Positions 53,587 to 63,591 are shown, numbered from the stretch's first letter. The stretch: DNA of 64,000 bases from Daphnia carinata (GCF_022539665.2 NC_081334.1:7906424-7970423); one strand, 5' to 3'. The notes: generated from the letters alone by a model not told the origin. Numbers and translations: made by a program.

Positions 53587-53802
53587 TAAATAATGCCAAG
53601 AAGATGGTGGTTACTAAATGAATGGATGCCTGGTTGTCATGATTCTTTGCTACTTACCTAATTTAAGTAAATGAACAATTGAAACACACAGGATTATTAT
53701 TACTTTGTTCTTATTTTCTGCTTGGAGCTTGTTAACACCAAATATACAACTTTCATCTTGACTGATTTACACTGGGCCAACAGTGCATGAGTGCTCATTT
53801 CT

Positions 53803-54647
53803 TCAGTTGATAGCTGAAACTCTTCGAACATGGCTCGTTTTAGTTTCATTTAAGGCAACCTCCAGTATGTTGGTCAAATGGAACAAATTTGGAATGTTGA
53901 CAACAAAGTGATGATGTTTTTTGGAATATTTATCCTTCAGCTGTAGCTCCATGAAAAGATTTGTGTTTTCATATGATTCCAATGTTTTTGATGCAAGCTA
54001 AAAATACCGTGATTACTACAAGAGAATAAACTTAATTTTTGAAATATTGATGATGTGGTCATTCTTACTGTATTTTCAAACCTCCAATTTAATGTTGAGA
54101 ATTCAACATGGTTAATGTCAGTTTTCCGCAATATTTCCGAGAGAATTTCTTTCTTCACGACTACACTTTCCCACAGCAAGAATACTTTGTCAAGTAAAAT
54201 AGGTTGTAAGCTGTCAACAAATTCTGACATTGTAACTTTCAGCTTGGTACACTCTAATAGCAGCTGTGAGAGCTTCCCAACCAATTTCTCAATTGTCACA
54301 TATTCAGTGTTCAGCTTCACTAATTGCAGATTCAATTTGTTTTCATACAACTCTAGTTTTTATCAATTTACATAACTACACTCACCTGCAGCGTGTGCAT
54401 ATGACTTGGACTTACTTTTATTCATCAAAGATTCCCAAGCAATTCCAATGAAATCCTTTAGTACTAAAATTATATAGAATAACAAAACAGCACAAAAAGA
54501 TCTGTTTTTTACTTATTAAAATTGAAATATATAGCACTCTACATGAAATGGATACCAAAATAAAGTTTGAAACTTTTTCTTGTCCTTACCATCCTCGCTA
54601 TGCAGTTGAAAAAAGGTCAGTTCCTCATAATTAGCAGACAGGTCCAT
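53803..54647 (-). CDS. COMMD2: COMM domain-containing protein 2
   Basis: Four exons on the minus strand: 54647-54590, 54463-54386, 54352-54069 and 53997-53803. They total 615 nt, giving 204 residues, close to the roughly 199 of human COMMD2. The start MDLSANYEELTFFQLHSED aligns with the vertebrate N-terminus. The middle (IEKLVGKLSQLLLECTKL) and the COMM domain are recognisable: LNWRF just before the last junction, LASKTLE after it, and near the end LFHLTNILEVALNETKTSHV followed by RRV. COMMD proteins form the Commander complex with CCDC22/CCDC93 and retriever, which recycles cargo from endosomes (family knowledge). The gene faces the ACSL gene tail-to-tail with about 0.5 kb between stop codons. 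The introns are short (126, 33 and 71 bp). The 33-bp intron 2 is unusually small, and an alternative donor there is possible. Confidence 0.88.
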
Positions 54648-55429
54648 TTCTAGGTTTAGTTTTGGTACAGCGTCAATGAAATTTGGTGTTAGCTCTATTG
54701 CATCAGCAAGACGAACTGTTAATGAGAAGGCACAGATCAAACTTCGAAAACTAAAAACAAGTTTCTCAAAATTTGGTTTTCATGACGAATTGCATAAAGC
54801 TGTGCATGACGTACAAGTTAGAAGACAGTTTTAGATACATGCCGATACATGCTTTTGAAAACAACACTGCTATGTTCAACATGGTCTCAGTACATATGTA
54901 CTAAGTAGTACATAGTTGCAGATGCACTTTTTCTTATGGGGTACATGATAAACGCGCAGGGCGTTAGTCAATTGTTTTTTTGGAATATTGTCTGCTTGGA
55001 GTTTTTCCACGCTGAAATGTGGAAAAAGACACGTAAAATTGTAAATTAAATGAGAACCCATGAAATAAATTTGTTTAACTTATCTTAGTTAATATTTAAG
55101 ATTTTCTATCTAAGACAGAATACTGAAATTCTCTAGATACAAACAAAATGTAAATATGTACTTATAATTACAATTTTTTACACTTATTTACACTTTTTAA
55201 AATTTGAACTTGGCGCGGTAAAAAAATGGCCGCCATAATGGTTTATCAAAAACCACTTTTCAAACGTAATTTTTGGGATTAAATAATGCATCCTAAAAAT
55301 AAACGTTTATAACAACTTGTTCCTGGAATCACCAGCAACAAAAATATTATAATGATTTCGTGTTTTGACGAAGGTTAAGCATCAAACAATCAATGCAAAG
55401 TTTCGTCTTTTTCACACACCCCCTCCCCT
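54648..55429. other. Upstream region of COMMD2
   Basis: AT-rich, no gene recognised. It should contain the COMMD2 promoter on the minus strand. The minus frame 54876-55061 has no domain and is not supported as a gene. Confidence 0.4.
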
Positions 55430-56620
55430 TTCTAAAATCATGAAATTCCTTAATAATTATTTATGAGGAAAATAAACAGTCAAAATTGAAAAATTTTGCA
55501 TCAATCGATAGCTCTTATCAAGAACTATCTAATTCTATGAAAGTTATGTTAAATTTTCAGAAAAGGAAAAGTTTAAGCGTAACATCAATTTTTTTGTTTT
55601 TATCAGTTGCGTCCATTAGAACCTTAGATCGAAAAACAACAAAAACACATTTTGCCTTTAAGATTTTTTCCCTTTGAAAATGTTAATAACAATTACACAA
55701 AAATAGATAGCCCTTACCAAGGGCTATTTACTGTAATTAATCAACTAATTATTGCAATTAATTTAGCTGACAAATAATAAAAACAAATTTCTTTTATATT
55801 TTTTTATTTCAATTACCACACAAATTGTACATATTCATTATATAAGCAGAATAAATATATATAATCAGACCTGCCGTAATCACGATTGAAAATTAATCGC
55901 GATTGCGATTTCGATTAAAATTTTAATCGGCGATCAAATTATTTTAAAATAATCGAAATCGGCGATTAAAGTGGAAAAAAATAATTTTTAATCGCGATTA
56001 TTTTTCGATTATTTAGCGACATCTATGAACGGTAGATGAGACTATGAAAGTCTACTCATAGCTTTGTCATTTTTGTAGCAGACGCTTTTTTTTTAATTTT
56101 CACTTGCTTCAATTTTTTTCAATTTAAACAATGGCAAGTTATTTTCTTACTGCTAGATGGCGGTCAAAAATAATCGGAAAAACAATCGCTAAGAAATTTA
56201 ATCGCCGATCAAATTTTTTCAACAGACGAATGATCGCCGATCATTTTTTTGCGATTATCGACGGCTACCGATAATCGCTCAAGAAATAATCGGACGGCAA
56301 GTCTGTATATAATATATATTATAGTATTTTATATGTATAATAGTATCGTACATATATAATTGTAACATATACATTAGTATTTATATTGTACATATTACCT
56401 CATTGGAAAAATTTACATCAACCGAATTCATGTTATTTCAAGTAATTTCATTAATTTAAAAGACATGCGCTACACGCATTATTGTTTAACTGGTTTAACT
56501 TTAGTGGTTTAACCACTAAAGCAACCAAATCAAGGCCCTAGTGGCGACAACGCACACTTTCTCCATATAGAAAACTGTAGGCGCGATTATGTACTAAGTA
56601 GTACATATTGCCTCGCGACC
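55430..56620 (+). repeat. Interspersed repeat R1, copy 2, split by a MITE
   Basis: It aligns with 22370-22980 on both sides of the MITE at 55866-56305, sharing GTTAAATTTTCA, AAAAGTTTAAG, CCCTAGTGGCGAC and AGTAGTACATATTGCCTCGC. Its right edge meets the truncated retrotransposon protease at about 56620. The shared edge suggests either that the repeat truncated the retrotransposon or that the element inserted beside it. Confidence 0.65.
55866..56305. mobile_element. hAT-like MITE, CAGACTTGCCG family, inserted in repeat R1
   Basis: 440 bp. The left end is CAGACCTGCCG (one change) and the right end CGGCAAGTCTG. There is a perfect 8-bp duplication TATATAAT (55858-55865 and 56306-56313). The arrays here are mostly AATCG/CGATT palindromes with some GATCG, and an inner TAGATGGC motif lies at about 56155. 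The uninterrupted R1 copy at 22.4-23.0 kb serves as an empty site. Confidence 0.88.
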
Positions 56621-56916
56621 AGCCTGTCCTTCCATTTGATGGATAAGGGTAAGGACCCCTCTACTCGCACAACCTTGTTGTCGACTCCCCTTAACTTAGT
56701 TTTTGTGACTTTACGCAGCGGATCTAAAAACTTACGGACGACGCTTAGCCGCACGGCACTGACGCTAGCACCTGAGTCGACAAGTGCTACTACTTCTCCT
56801 ACACTTTTTATCCACACCTTGATAAGAGGCAAGGCTGGGCGACTTTCAGTGACAAAAAATCCCTTCAAGGGCGCCATTGCCCTCGACGCACTACGCCGTC
56901 GTTTTTTGCCGGACAA
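56587..56916 (-). CDS. Retrotransposon aspartic protease, -1 frame, truncated element
   Basis: The open frame overlaps the gag 3' end by 52 nt in the -1 frame. The active-site triplet is Asp-Ser-Gly in VALVDSGASVSAV (Asp codon at 56778-56776). A retroviral-type aspartic protease works as a dimer to cut Gag and Gag-Pol (family knowledge). The frame has no own ATG at its 5' edge, so expression would depend on frameshifting from gag. The last residues read into sequence shared with repeat R1 and stop there, so the natural C-terminal continuation into polymerase is lost. Confidence 0.75.
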   Translation of the reverse strand: MSGKKRRRSASRAMAPLKGFFVTESRPALPLIKVWIKSVGEVVALVDSGASVSAVRLSVVRKFLDPLRKVTKTKLRGVDNKVVRVEGSLPLSIKWKDRLVARQYVLLST

Positions 56917-58088
56917 TCTCTAGCAATATGGCCGTGCCGATTGCACGAATAACACAATCTTTGCGCTGGTCCTCTTGGGGTAAACCCTCCACCACCCATC
57001 CGCGGAGCACTAGGTCCGGGATTAACAGTGAGTCGTGACAGCGACGATGAAATTTGGTTGACCAAGCGGTCTCCCAGACTTTGAAAGAGTGTGGTCAAAT
57101 CCTGTGTTGCTGGCGCAGGGATAGTTGACTGAGGGGCTGTTAAAACAGGGGGCGTTGGTTGTAAAAACAGCGCATTTGTAGTCGCTGGCACACTGGGGAC
57201 TGGAAGCGTTAACCCAAGTTGCTCTAAGTCTCTGAGTCGCGTCAAAAAGGCCATAAAGTCTACCGGTAAAGGAGAAGTTAAGGCTGCGACGTGAATAGGG
57301 TTCGCGAGACCTCTCAGCAACATCTTGATAACGTCAGCCTCCGGTAACGGGACGGGACAACGTAGGCACAACCGTCGCTTGTCCAACGCGTATTCAAGAC
57401 AAGATTCCCCTGGTTTTTGTACCCTTGACTCTACGAGCGAACTCCACTCCAAAAACGAAAGCGCTCGAGCAAAGTTTGTCACTAGTGCGGCTGACCAAAT
57501 AGCCCAGGTAGCGTGATGGTGTCCCGTTTGCACGTGCCATTGGGAGGCCGTGCCCTCAAGACGTGTCACAGCAACCAAAAGTCGATTCTCCTCTGTCCAA
57601 CCCTCTAACCCACCAACGCGTTCCACATGGTCAATAAACCCTTGCGCATCTTCGCCAACAGCACCCGAGAAGCGTGGTATAGAACTGACAGCAATCGTCG
57701 ACGGACGGACTGTCTGGGCAGCTGGCAAAGCGGCAGCAAGTGCTTGGAGAGCTTCGTTGTTCTGTTGTTGTTGCACGTTAATAATTTCGACGAGTTGGGC
57801 AACCTGATTTTGCCTCGCCGCACCGTCAGCCGCTGCTACTTCAGCAAACCTATTCAATGCCACGATTAGCTCGTTATTGTCTGCCATGTCCGTTGATGGA
57901 GATGCTTCTGCCGCCAGTACAAACTCTAACTTCGGACAGCTTTTTTTCGTCGCAGGTGAACGCGGCACCGGACGAACAATACGTGCTCTTGCTGTTGTTT
58001 GACGAGCTTGTCCCCTCTGATTCCGCAGGTAGTACTGTGGTTCAAAGCCAAAAAAGGGATCTGGGACGTCGGGATTCAAATCCGACAT
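56865..58088 (-). CDS. Retrotransposon Gag with CCHC zinc knuckle
   Basis: I chose the ATG at 58088 (MSDLNPDVPD), giving 407 residues. The open frame extends further upstream into T-rich leader, where Phe/Leu-rich translation is unlikely to be real. A start at 57887 (MADNNEL) is the alternative. The central part (FSGAVGEDAQGFIDHVERVG onward) has the look of retrotransposon capsid. A Pro-rich linker follows, then one knuckle with Cys379, Cys382, His387 and Cys392. Gag forms the particle that packages element RNA. It is intact by eye; the missing polymerase makes the element non-autonomous. Confidence 0.85.
   Translation of the reverse strand: MSDLNPDVPDPFFGFEPQYYLRNQRGQARQTTARARIVRPVPRSPATKKSCPKLEFVLAAEASPSTDMADNNELIVALNRFAEVAAADGAARQNQVAQLVEIINVQQQQNNEALQALAAALPAAQTVRPSTIAVSSIPRFSGAVGEDAQGFIDHVERVGGLEGWTEENRLLVAVTRLEGTASQWHVQTGHHHATWAIWSAALVTNFARALSFLEWSSLVESRVQKPGESCLEYALDKRRLCLRCPVPLPEADVIKMLLRGLANPIHVAALTSPLPVDFMAFLTRLRDLEQLGLTLPVPSVPATTNALFLQPTPPVLTAPQSTIPAPATQDLTTLFQSLGDRLVNQISSSLSRLTVNPGPSAPRMGGGGFTPRGPAQRLCYSCNRHGHIARDCPAKNDGVVRRGQWRP
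56901..56907 (-). other. -1 ribosomal frameshift slippery heptamer A AAA AAC
   Basis: On the minus strand the gag frame reads GCA AAA AAC, giving the heptamer A AAA AAC in exactly the phase needed for tandem -1 slippage. It lies inside the 52-nt gag/protease overlap. GC-rich sequence follows, which could form the usual stimulatory structure. Canonical pattern; function here is inference. Confidence 0.75.
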
Positions 58089-58099
58089 GCAGAACCAAC

Positions 58100-58760
58100 C
58101 GTACGAAAATCCGAAAATACCAAAACGAAAAAAGAAAAAAAAGAAAACAAGCGCGAAAGGCCACAAACAAAAAAAAAGGAGGCCCAAAAAATGAGAGAAA
58201 AAAAACAACAAAAAAGCAGAGAAAAAACAAAAAACAAATAAGTACGTACGTACTAAGACGTCTCGACCAAGATCAGGAGGTCGACAAAACAAAGCAAAAA
58301 CCAAAAAAAAAAAAAAAAAAAGTTGTTGAACGCAACCAAAATGGCGAGCCAAAAAAAACGCAACACCATAAAAAAAAAGTACCACAAAAAAAAAAAAAAA
58401 ATACTCTGTGGGTGAGGGAAAAAAAGAAACACAAAACGCCGTCAAAACCAAAAAAAAAAAAAAAGGAAAAGTGAGAAGCCGAGCGAGGTCTCACAGCGTA
58501 ATTCGCACACAAAAATCTTTTCCTTGTCCACGCGAAAAAAAAAGGTGGAAGAGAAAAGAAAAAAAAAACACTTCCGCACCGTAAATCCAATCGCTAAGGA
58601 GAAAAAAAAAAGAAGAAAAAAAAAAACAAAATATCACACACACAACAAAAAAAAACGTGTGAGGCGTTCCAAAAATAAAGAAAAAAACGGAACGTGCAGC
58701 ACAAAGCAGGGCGGGCAAAAAGCACGTCGCAAAAAAGATACAATTTCTACTACACACCGT
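58100..58760 (-). repeat. A-rich/T-rich leader of the retrotransposon
   Basis: About 660 bp between PBS and gag is made of A runs on the + strand (many of 7-18 A) separated by short GC-bearing words, so the element's sense strand is T-rich. It yields Lys-rich and Phe-rich shadow frames on both strands that I do not accept as genes. Confidence 0.75.
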
Positions 58761-59051
58761 ACAACAAAAATCATGCGTTGGGATTGTTTATTTGATAGCC
58801 CGTGGCTATAGGTAACAAGGGTTGAAATACTTACCTGTACCGTTCCTCCACCCTTCAACAAAGACGTCGCGGCGGGATGGGATCCACTCCCCTTTGGCGC
58901 CGGTAAGGACAATCCACAATGGCGGCGACCACGTCTGTGAAAATTTCCTTCAAGCGTGGGCGGCACGCGGGTCCGTTGCAGGCAACTTTAAAAAAAAAAA
59001 AGTTGTTCAATGGCCTGGCGGAGATGAATATCCTCGATCTTCAATCCTCCT

Positions 59052-59072
59052 CAATCCCTCTTCTGACACCAA
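59052..59072 (-). other. Primer-binding-site-like sequence
   Basis: On the minus strand the LTR end GTAACA is followed directly by TTGGTGTCAGAAGAGGGAT. TGG-starting sequences two bases after the LTR normally pair with the CCA end of a tRNA primer. I cannot assign the tRNA by eye. Confidence 0.55.
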
Positions 59073-59408
59073 TTGTTACGGATGTAGCCGACGCGGGACC
59101 CAAAAACCAGGACAGCGAGACAGGTAGCCGCGTAGACGTTAGGACAGATGGGTAATTCCAAAGCTCAGGCAAGACGAAGTGTATTTGTCAGGGCAACACT
59201 TTCACAAGTTCAACACAATTACACACACAAGTACGCGAAGGGAAGCCAGCGGTAGCGCAAAGCTCCTTCTTTCAACCACACAGTAGACGGCGAGGTTCCA
59301 GACTGCCCTCCGTGACTGGGAGCAGACGACCCGTCGCCTACTTACCGGTTGGCCATCTATTGAGGGGGTATTTGACAGGACACTGTTATGAGATATGAAA
59401 CTGTAACA
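59073..59408 (-). repeat. 5' LTR of the truncated retrotransposon
   Basis: 336 bp on the minus strand running from TGTTAC to GTAACA, a perfect short inverted terminus, with the PBS-like sequence immediately behind. There is no second copy in the window for comparison, so the ends rest on the TG...CA rule and the PBS position. Confidence 0.7.
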
Positions 59409-59872
59409 CTATGTTCGTCTGTTTATCAGCTTCAGCCCAATACATCGCTCGACCCCACCCGAAGAAAAGTAGATCGGGTCAGATCAATGCTTATTCTCTA
59501 GCGATGCCGTGTCGTCTGGTGCACCGGATAGAGATGATGGGCAGATGGGTACAAAACGGTCTCTGCGAATCAGCTTGACCATTTGGGTTGTCGAAGGCAC
59601 AACCTTTCCTGTATTGTGATTGGCTGTCCCCTTTCAAGCTTTCCATCTCTTTCTCTTTTTTGCCCACATTTTTCTGTTGTTCATCTGCTTGGCTGCTGTC
59701 TTCATTTGTTTTTTCGTGTGTTATTTTTTCAGGCTGGTCGTGAGGCAATATGTACAGTATCCTGCACAAAAAGAACACCCGATTTAATTTGAAAAAGCCA
59801 TCTATGGGCAAAATATATGAACTATTTACCTTTTTTAAATAGGGTCGGCCTGTGTTTGGAGCAAAAACGCAA
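59409..59872. other. Flanking sequence with a shared 26-bp block
   Basis: No gene is confirmed. At about 59730-59756 (+), CAGGCTGGTCGTGAGGCAATATGTAC repeats the block found inverted at 56.6 kb and, more diverged, at 22.96 kb. A TTTTTTCAG acceptor-like stretch precedes it. The longer frames here (59491-59811 -, 59583-59792 +) are otherwise featureless. Confidence 0.4.
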
Positions 59873-60033
59873 TAACTGGGAAGGGTAGTTTAAGTCGAGA
59901 CACCTTTTGCTAATGCCCCAGGTGTTACGAAAACTGTCTGGAAAAAGTAGAATCGAGTCTTTTTTTGTTAGATCCCCATCCCCCAGGACAGTTTTCGTAA
60001 TACCTGGGCCATTAGCAAAAGGTTTCTAAGTCT
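59873..60033. mobile_element. Hairpin repeat R2, copy 2 (foldback MITE-like)
   Basis: Left arm 59892-59941 (including CACCTTTTGCTAATGCCCCA) and right arm 59983-60033 (including TGGGCCATTAGCAAAAGG) are long inverted repeats around a loop of about 40 bp. The left half matches 22151-22264 in intron 1 of the dpr-like gene. The foldback shape suggests a small non-autonomous DNA element. I found no clear target duplication. Confidence 0.7.
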
Positions 60034-60391
60034 TATGGACAAAAAATTTAAAAAAATATGACTGGATAGTCCATTATTCAGTTAACACCAGGACAAATTT
60101 TTTTTGTCATCATTTTTACTGGTCCTTTTTTGCGTTTGCGCAAGATCCTACCGCCATAAGATGCCATGTAAAATAGCCCCAAAAACCCTTAGCGTTCGGA
60201 TAATAAGTGATAAGCGTATAATAAGTGAGTACTGTATATCTTTTAAATGGAACAATAGATTTTAATGCTGGATAGCTAGAAATTAGCACCTCGTGGCGCT
60301 ACCAATTATCAGAAGAAAATTTTTTGTTTATTTTGCGTGCCATTTCTTGTTTTACGGAAAAAAGGATGGTGTCACACATTTCACTAATCAC

Positions 60392-61077
60392 CAGTGATCG
60401 ACCGAATTCATTTTGATTCCAATCAGTGATTCCAATCAATTTTGCTTGATTCTTACGATTGTTTTTTTTTCCCGGAATTTGCTTGATTTTTCATTCTGAT
60501 TGTATGTTTTTTTAACAAAATTGATTCAAATCAATTATTTTTATTAGTTATTTTTGCGACCATGGAAAAGTTTAATAACAATGTGGGCTACGTCACAAAG
60601 CTGTCTCTTTAATCTGTTAAATAGCAGACGAATTATATTTTCAAACGCGCTACATTTGTACTCTGAACAATGTGATAATTTGTTATATTCTGAACGTTTT
60701 GCGATTTGACAACAGAATTGTACTGTGGAAGGACATCTGATTATGATACGAACAACATGAGTTCGATTCCAGCCATCGTGTTCTATTTTTACACATCAAC
60801 TTATTTGAAACTTTACCCTTTGCTAAAATCTTATGCTAGTTATTGGTTAAGAAAATTTAGCTTTCATTTTAATTTCTGTCATATAACTACTCATGCTAAA
60901 TACAGTCTTACACAGACAATTAACTTAAACAGTTTATACCTTGATTCTGATTTTTGATTCTGATTGTTAACCAGAAGTCTTGATCTATTCTGATTTTGCA
61001 TTCTTCGAATCAATGAAAGCCTTATTCTATTCGGGTTTGATTCCAACCCGATTTCAAATTGATTCGGCCCATCACTG
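60392..61077. mobile_element. hAT-like MITE, second family (CAGTGATNGNCCGAAT)
   Basis: 686 bp. The left end is CAGTGATCGACCGAATTC; the right end, read inverted, is CAGTGATGGGCCGAATCA. There is a perfect 8-bp target duplication CTAATCAC (60384-60391 and 61078-61085). Both ends are rich in GATTC/GATTCC units in opposite orientations, paralleling the GATCG arrays of the other family but with a different word. The internal frame 60706-60957 has no recognisable transposase motif, so it is non-autonomous. Confidence 0.85.
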
Positions 61078-63451
61078 CTAATCACCCCGTTTCCTCCCTT
61101 TATCAGTGATAGTTTTTTTGGGTGCCACCCCGTTTAAATCTGGCTTACAATGACATGAGGCTCCATATAAAAATTTTTAAAATTTCTTAATAGAGGCTTT
61201 AACATGGAGTAATTAGACCATCGAATCTATGACTGCCTTCACTATTGAGATGAAAATGAAAAGCAAGTTGCTGGCCCTTAATATTATGTTACGTGATTGT
61301 GTTTAACCGTGTGTCGGTGTTTAAGTCAATTTCCCTGACACTTGTCACTACTATCATTGCCTGTTTTTACCTTAAACTTTGGGAAATAAAAAACGTTCTA
61401 TTCTATGACCATTCTCTCGGTAAACCAAAAAGGAATTAATTTGATTATTCTCACGAACTTGTTAAAATTTGTATAATCGAAGGGGGATTTGTATGCGATA
61501 GGCTTTGCTTTTTATTGAATTAACGTTTGTCAACGATTGTTGCGGCTTAACATGCAACTGAAAAATTGAAGTTTCCAAGCAGTCAAATGAATTCGGTTTT
61601 CGCGCTTCGCTCTCTGGATACTACCTGATATAAACACACCAGCATATTTACCGTGGGTAATTCGTTTTGTTCAAAACAACTGAAGAGCGTACGAGTTCGG
61701 GATGAATTATAACAATTCGTTCTATGATTTATATTTCCATAAAACATCTGACCACACATAATAGAAATTACTGCAAATTTGGACAACGCAATTTGCTTGG
61801 ATTTATTCTCCGGATAAAATGCTGGACGTCCGCGAGAAAGAGTGAATTGTCAGGTAACGTATAACATCTAAGTAAAAAAAAAAAAAACTTAGACGCGTTT
61901 TACATCAGGAATGCGATATGATAGAACCGTCATTCAGTATTAAAAAGCTCGTTATAGAAGTCATCAAAATTTTCTGCAGCAAATTTTATCATCAACGTCG
62001 ATTAACAAACTACAAAAAAGCAAATAACAAATACCTCTCTGAAACAGTTTCCATGTTGCCAACACGCAAGGCTCTTTTTCCCCTGTAACGTTAGAGAAAA
62101 ATCTATTTATTTGTAATCTTGCACTTTAAGAAATATCTAATCTTTAACAAAATCTCAGGGTTGTCAAGGGTGGCTTCACATAAACTCAGGTGAAGAAATT
62201 CTGTTCTAAACATCATTGCTCCAACATTATATAGAACTTAATGGAAAACAATACCTCATTCCTCAAATGCATTCCACCCTGCAGCATTTTTAGCATTAAG
62301 TCAAGTACTGCCACCATCATATTTATTGCTCAGTATATCTGGGTAACAGGAACATATGCACCAGGTGCAGCAATACCTAAACAAAATGACATTTAGGTAA
62401 CTGTTAACAACAGCAGGGAGAAGAGCAATTCCATTCAGTATGTTAAAGCTCGCGGTGGAACCCAACATTACAATCTGCTGCATATTCGATCATATCAACA
62501 CTAGAGAACAGCAAAAAGGGAAATTTACTTCGATATGTTGAGGAAACTTCTGGCAGTACATGGCATTCTTCACTAGTGGTGGTACCTAAAATGAATGTTT
62601 CAGTTATTTGCAATTCAACCTTCATGAAGCCTCTAGATTTTTGGCATCTCAGGATTGTCAAGTAAATCTTCACAGAAAATCAGGTGAAGAAATTCAATAC
62701 TACATCATTGAATTGAACATTGATGATGCAAATCCATATTTTACTTACATTAACTCCATATGATGTTGGGCCTCAATGTTGATTTCAAAACTCCATCATT
62801 GTTTCCAGTACTTTGAGAAAAACATTTGCAACAGCATTTAACCACTCAGGTGAGCAAACGTCTTACCTAGATGCAAAGGTGAGAAAACAACGGTTAAATC
62901 CGGGAAAACTGGAACTGAAGCGTATGCTATCCAACTGAAATTCATTCAGTGGATAAGAAGTCAACAGAGAAATCTAAGTTTCAGTATAGCGTATAATTAA
63001 ACATCACAATATACTACATAAATACTGAGATATTACTAATCATTACCTCAAACTTCACATTAAGACTCGCATTAATGTATATCTGCGCTTTCAGTTAACA
63101 CCATCACCAGCTAAAGCAAAATAATCGCGAATGCTGTGCAAGCTTCGAGACGTATTAACGTGTATTTTAACATGAGCATTATATACCCCTACTTGTACCA
63201 AGAATAGCCAATTTCAAATGAGCTTCATTTGTTAAATCCCTAAACACATAACGAACGTGCTTTAACTTCCCATGCCCCATGCCCTGCCTCTACTTTAACG
63301 ATTTCTCGCCTTTATTCTTTCAAACGTTGACAGATCAATTTTTAAAGTTTCTGTTAACTCACAAGCGGAAAAAATTCGATTAGACAATTGTGGTAGCTGA
63401 AAATTAAAAATGTGAATGCAATCAAATCAAAACTATACAGTCAAAGGTTTT
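61078..63451. other. Intergenic region with a diverged direct duplication
   Basis: No gene is supported. A segment at 62154-62210 recurs, diverged, at 62648-62700: CTCAGG-TTGTCAAG, then CTTCACA, then TCAGGTGAAGAAATTC in the same order. Minus frames at 62301-62483 and 62443-62673 are uncharacteristic. The rest is AT-rich. Confidence 0.4.
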
Positions 63452-63591
63452 CAAATTTGCCGTAATCGCGACCACGATCAATTTTTTCTTGCAATCATGT
63501 TTCAAAGCCCATCTACCAGGAAAAATGATCGCAAAAATGGTCGCGTGTGATTACGATCGCCATAAAAACAGAACTCGTAAGGGTAAGTCTG
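63452..63591. mobile_element. Decayed small copy of the CAGACTTGCCG MITE family
   Basis: The left end CAAATTTGCCG and right end GGTAAGTCTG are degraded forms of the family termini. In between are GATCG-like words and an inner GCCCATCTA motif at about 63508. It is only 140 bp long, with no matching 8-bp flanks, so it is an old or internally deleted copy. Confidence 0.55.

Larger units (their letters stand above)
56587..59408 (-). mobile_element. Truncated LTR retrotransposon (LTR, leader, gag, protease)
   Basis: On the minus strand: 5' LTR 59408-59073, primer-binding-site-like sequence next to it, a long T-rich leader, gag 58088-56865, and protease in the -1 frame 56916-56587. Reverse transcriptase, RNase H, integrase and the 3' LTR are absent; the element ends at repeat R1. 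The order and the CCHC knuckle fit a Ty3/Gypsy-like or related LTR element, but without reverse transcriptase the family is not fixed. The coding part is markedly more GC-rich than its surroundings. Confidence 0.85.

Noticed and set aside
54055-54375. 106-codon plus-strand frame
   Set aside because: Antisense shadow of COMMD2 exon 3.
56636-56923. 95-codon plus-strand frame
   Set aside because: Antisense shadow of the protease frame with the DSG motif.
58089-58451. N-terminal extension of Gag in the open frame
   Set aside because: It reads through the T-rich leader as Phe-rich sequence; the ATG at 58088 starts where ordinary codon use begins.
57857-58474. 205-codon plus-strand frame opposite gag
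   Set aside because: Shadow of the gag frame that runs on into the A-rich leader, giving a Lys-rich tail.
60706-60957. Possible gene inside the second MITE, with a B-box-like GAGTTCGATTCC
   Set aside because: No transposase motif in the frame and no A-box at tRNA spacing; treated as non-coding MITE interior.
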